Shown here: piece by piece, positions 62,470 through 64,000 of the stretch | How the letters are laid out: every line of letters starts with the position of its first letter | Position numbering within the stretch: the first letter of the stretch is position 1 | Origin: Hermatobates lingyangjiaoensis | Taxonomy: Eukaryota; Arthropoda; Insecta; Hemiptera; Hermatobatidae | Reading direction: 5' to 3' | Length of the DNA: 64,000 nt | Assembly (NCBI GenBank): GCA_026182355.1 | Contig: JAPFBL010000594.1 | Coordinates: 1 to 64,000, forward strand | Made by a program: the position numbers and the translations under genes | The notes under the pieces: model-generated | Database searches by the model: none | Seen by the model: the letters and a program-made list of their open reading frames with translations, nothing else | Told to the model about the DNA's origin: nothing

Positions 62470-63425
62470 CACCTTACATTACACTACTATTTTATATTTC
62501 TGAAAAAATTTCAGATATAAGCACTAATTTTACCCCAAAAAGAAAAAAGGGTGTAAAATAAACAGGGTGTGGGGGTGGAACAGAACTAAAAAAAATAGTA
62601 AAAATCATTAATTAGAAATCGTGAAACAGGAAGATAGCCCTGTCTTTCACAGTCATATCAATTAACTTAAATCAATTAAACAAAACTTAACTTTAAACTC
62701 CCTTTTTCACAACTTTGATGTTTTTTTTCCGATATAAATTATTTTATTTATGTTGCAGGGAAATTTTAAAGTCATCATTTTGTTTATGCCAGTAATATTT
62801 TAATTCTTTTCCTCCCTATATAATATATATAATTTTTTTAACCGTTCCTCTCCATCCCTTGGAGCCGTTAATTATCAAAATTTTCATTTATTTTCCTTCT
62901 TTGTCTATTTATTAAATTTCAACAAACTATTTTTCTTTAATATATCATTTTAATAAATTAAAATAAATTAACGTATTTTTTACAAGTTTTCTTCAACTTG
63001 ATCATGTTTAAAAAAAATTACAAAACCTTCTTTTCTTAAGAAAAGAAGTATTACAGTATTTCTTTTCTTTGAATTTCTTATTTCTTAAATTTTGTTATAC
63101 AAACTTTGATTAATATGATTACTTTGAACCAAGTAAATTAAATTAAAATGATTAATTTAATACGGTGTTATTTTAAAGAATATATTAGACCTTTTTTTTT
63201 AAAAAAAACACAAATCTGAGGGTATTTTAAGATAAAATCAACGGAAAAGAAAGTTAAAAATCACCGCGTTAAATATTTTTCTGACTATGCAAAAGCTCAA
63301 AGTTTATTGAATAGCTTTATAATGGAATCGTATTGACCAATCCCTTTACAGGCTAATACAGGACATTCAGACCATGAACTGTGTTTCCAAATGATTTAAT
63401 CCTAGAAAATGAAAAAATATTCACT
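62470..63425. other. AT-rich stretch, nothing recognised
   Basis: Poly-A/T rich. A short AAGAAAAGAAG foldback lies near 63036-63068. No gene. Confidence 0.4.
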
Positions 63426-63433
63426 TTTTATAT

Positions 63434-63759
63434 AGGTTAGGTTAGGTTAGCAATGGCAGTCACACAAGGGAACACACGCAGGCCGAGCATTGGCCCTTTG
63501 TGATACCACACAATGAAGATTGATTCTACAGTGGGAGTCCAAAATTTTGCCTAACTGAAGTGTATTTAGAGTAGGGATTATTAATGAGTACCTGACATCG
63601 TACAGGCTCGGGACCGACAGTTTAACGTCCTTCTCCAAGGGACGACGTGCTCAGATTTATTCACCTCCCGCATGAATAAATCGAGGGCCAGGTGGGGATC
63701 GAACCCCGGTCCTATCAGTTCAGAGGGGAGTATGATAACCACTCAGCTAACCTGGCTCC
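63434..63759 (-). mobile_element. full-length tRNA-derived SINE
   Basis: Reference copy for the family. On the minus strand: A box TAGCTGAGTGG (63739-63749), B box GGTTCGATCCC (63695-63705), about 33 nt apart as in tRNA genes. Then ATTTATTCATGCGGGAGG, GTCGTCCCTTGGAGAAGGAC, AACTGTCGGTCCCGAGCCTG, ACGATGTCAGGTACTC, TTGTGTGGTATCACAAAGGG, GTTCCCTTGTGTGACTGCC and a tail of CCTAA pentamers. The boxes would allow RNA polymerase III transcription. About eleven copies or pieces lie in this window. Confidence 0.9.
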
Positions 63760-64000
63760 TGACTTCTTATATAACACTCTTGAAATAGCTTACAGTCAAC
63801 ATGTTTCAGCTGTACAGCATTGATCCTGCAGGACATGAACGCGCTGTGTTTTCAATTTCTTAATTATGCACCGATGTAAAAAGTAATGCATCAGATGAGT
63901 TTTTAATGCTCTGAGATAAGTGACCTATGGATCAAAGCGTGTACCTGAGTAGGACCAGCATTTGAAAATGAAAAGTTACCCAAAGCACCTGCCAAATCAC
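63760..64000. other. window end, nothing recognised
   Basis: No gene or repeat recognised. Confidence 0.4.

Overview
This is eukaryotic, AT-rich, almost entirely non-coding DNA. I found no intact host gene, no rRNA or canonical tRNA gene, and no bacterial-type operon. The window is a graveyard of transposable elements plus many microsatellites ((TA)n, (CA)n) and minisatellites. An invertebrate is most likely. An arthropod is my guess, because the best-preserved SINE ends in a (TTAGG)-type pentamer tail and Penelope-like elements (PLEs) are abundant, but this is a weak inference.

The dominant theme is PLE debris. One recognisable copy (about 22104-23918) keeps part of the reverse transcriptase and a complete-looking GIY-YIG endonuclease. 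Around it, and across the whole window, are dozens of short PLE-type ends that carry hammerhead-ribozyme-like motifs: a CUGANGA box, a short helix II, GAA, a tiny self-complementary helix III and a cleavage position. I separate at least seven sequence families (called A, B, C, D, E, F and I here). In nearly all of them one extra nucleotide sits between the CUGANGA box and helix II. These ends are usually in head-to-head inverted pairs and abut (TA)n tracts. Fragments of PLE coding sequence (an N-terminal Lys/Arg-rich helix ending in AV-FN, and a C-terminal tail of family E) also stop at (TA)n or at palindrome centres.

The most unusual object is at 29171-32986: a near-perfect palindrome of about 3.8 kb whose arms are each about 2.9 tandem copies of a 658-bp unit. 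Each unit has a family F hammerhead-like motif followed about 60 nt later by a 151-codon ORF. A single-unit palindrome of the same family lies at 44520-45763. Both sit between (TA)n tracts.

Layout: 0-5 kb, family A/B/D ends, a 58-bp minisatellite (2412-3150) and a SINE. 5-16 kb, PLE ends and N-terminal fragments, SINEs, a large foldback and a composite hAT element. 16-21 kb, AT-rich DNA, SINE pieces and a hAT MITE. 21.5-24.1 kb, the PLE cluster. 25-27.3 kb, a piggyBac-like MITE, a SINE and a LINE 3' end. 28.6-33 kb, the palindromic array. 33.5-34.3 kb, a hAT remnant and a dispersed repeat. 36-40 kb, AT-rich DNA, a C-family inverted pair and a hAT MITE. 41-43.7 kb, 74-bp and 20-bp minisatellites. 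44.5-49.8 kb, the second F palindrome and A/B/D ends. 51.7-52.15 kb, a 49-bp minisatellite. 54.9-58 kb, E/A/C palindromes. 59.4-61.5 kb, a 93/94-bp minisatellite. 62-64 kb, A/E remnants and a full-length SINE.

The pieces do not form a host pathway. What links them is retroelement mobilisation: PLE reverse transcriptase and endonuclease plus ribozyme-bearing ends would explain most of the repeats.
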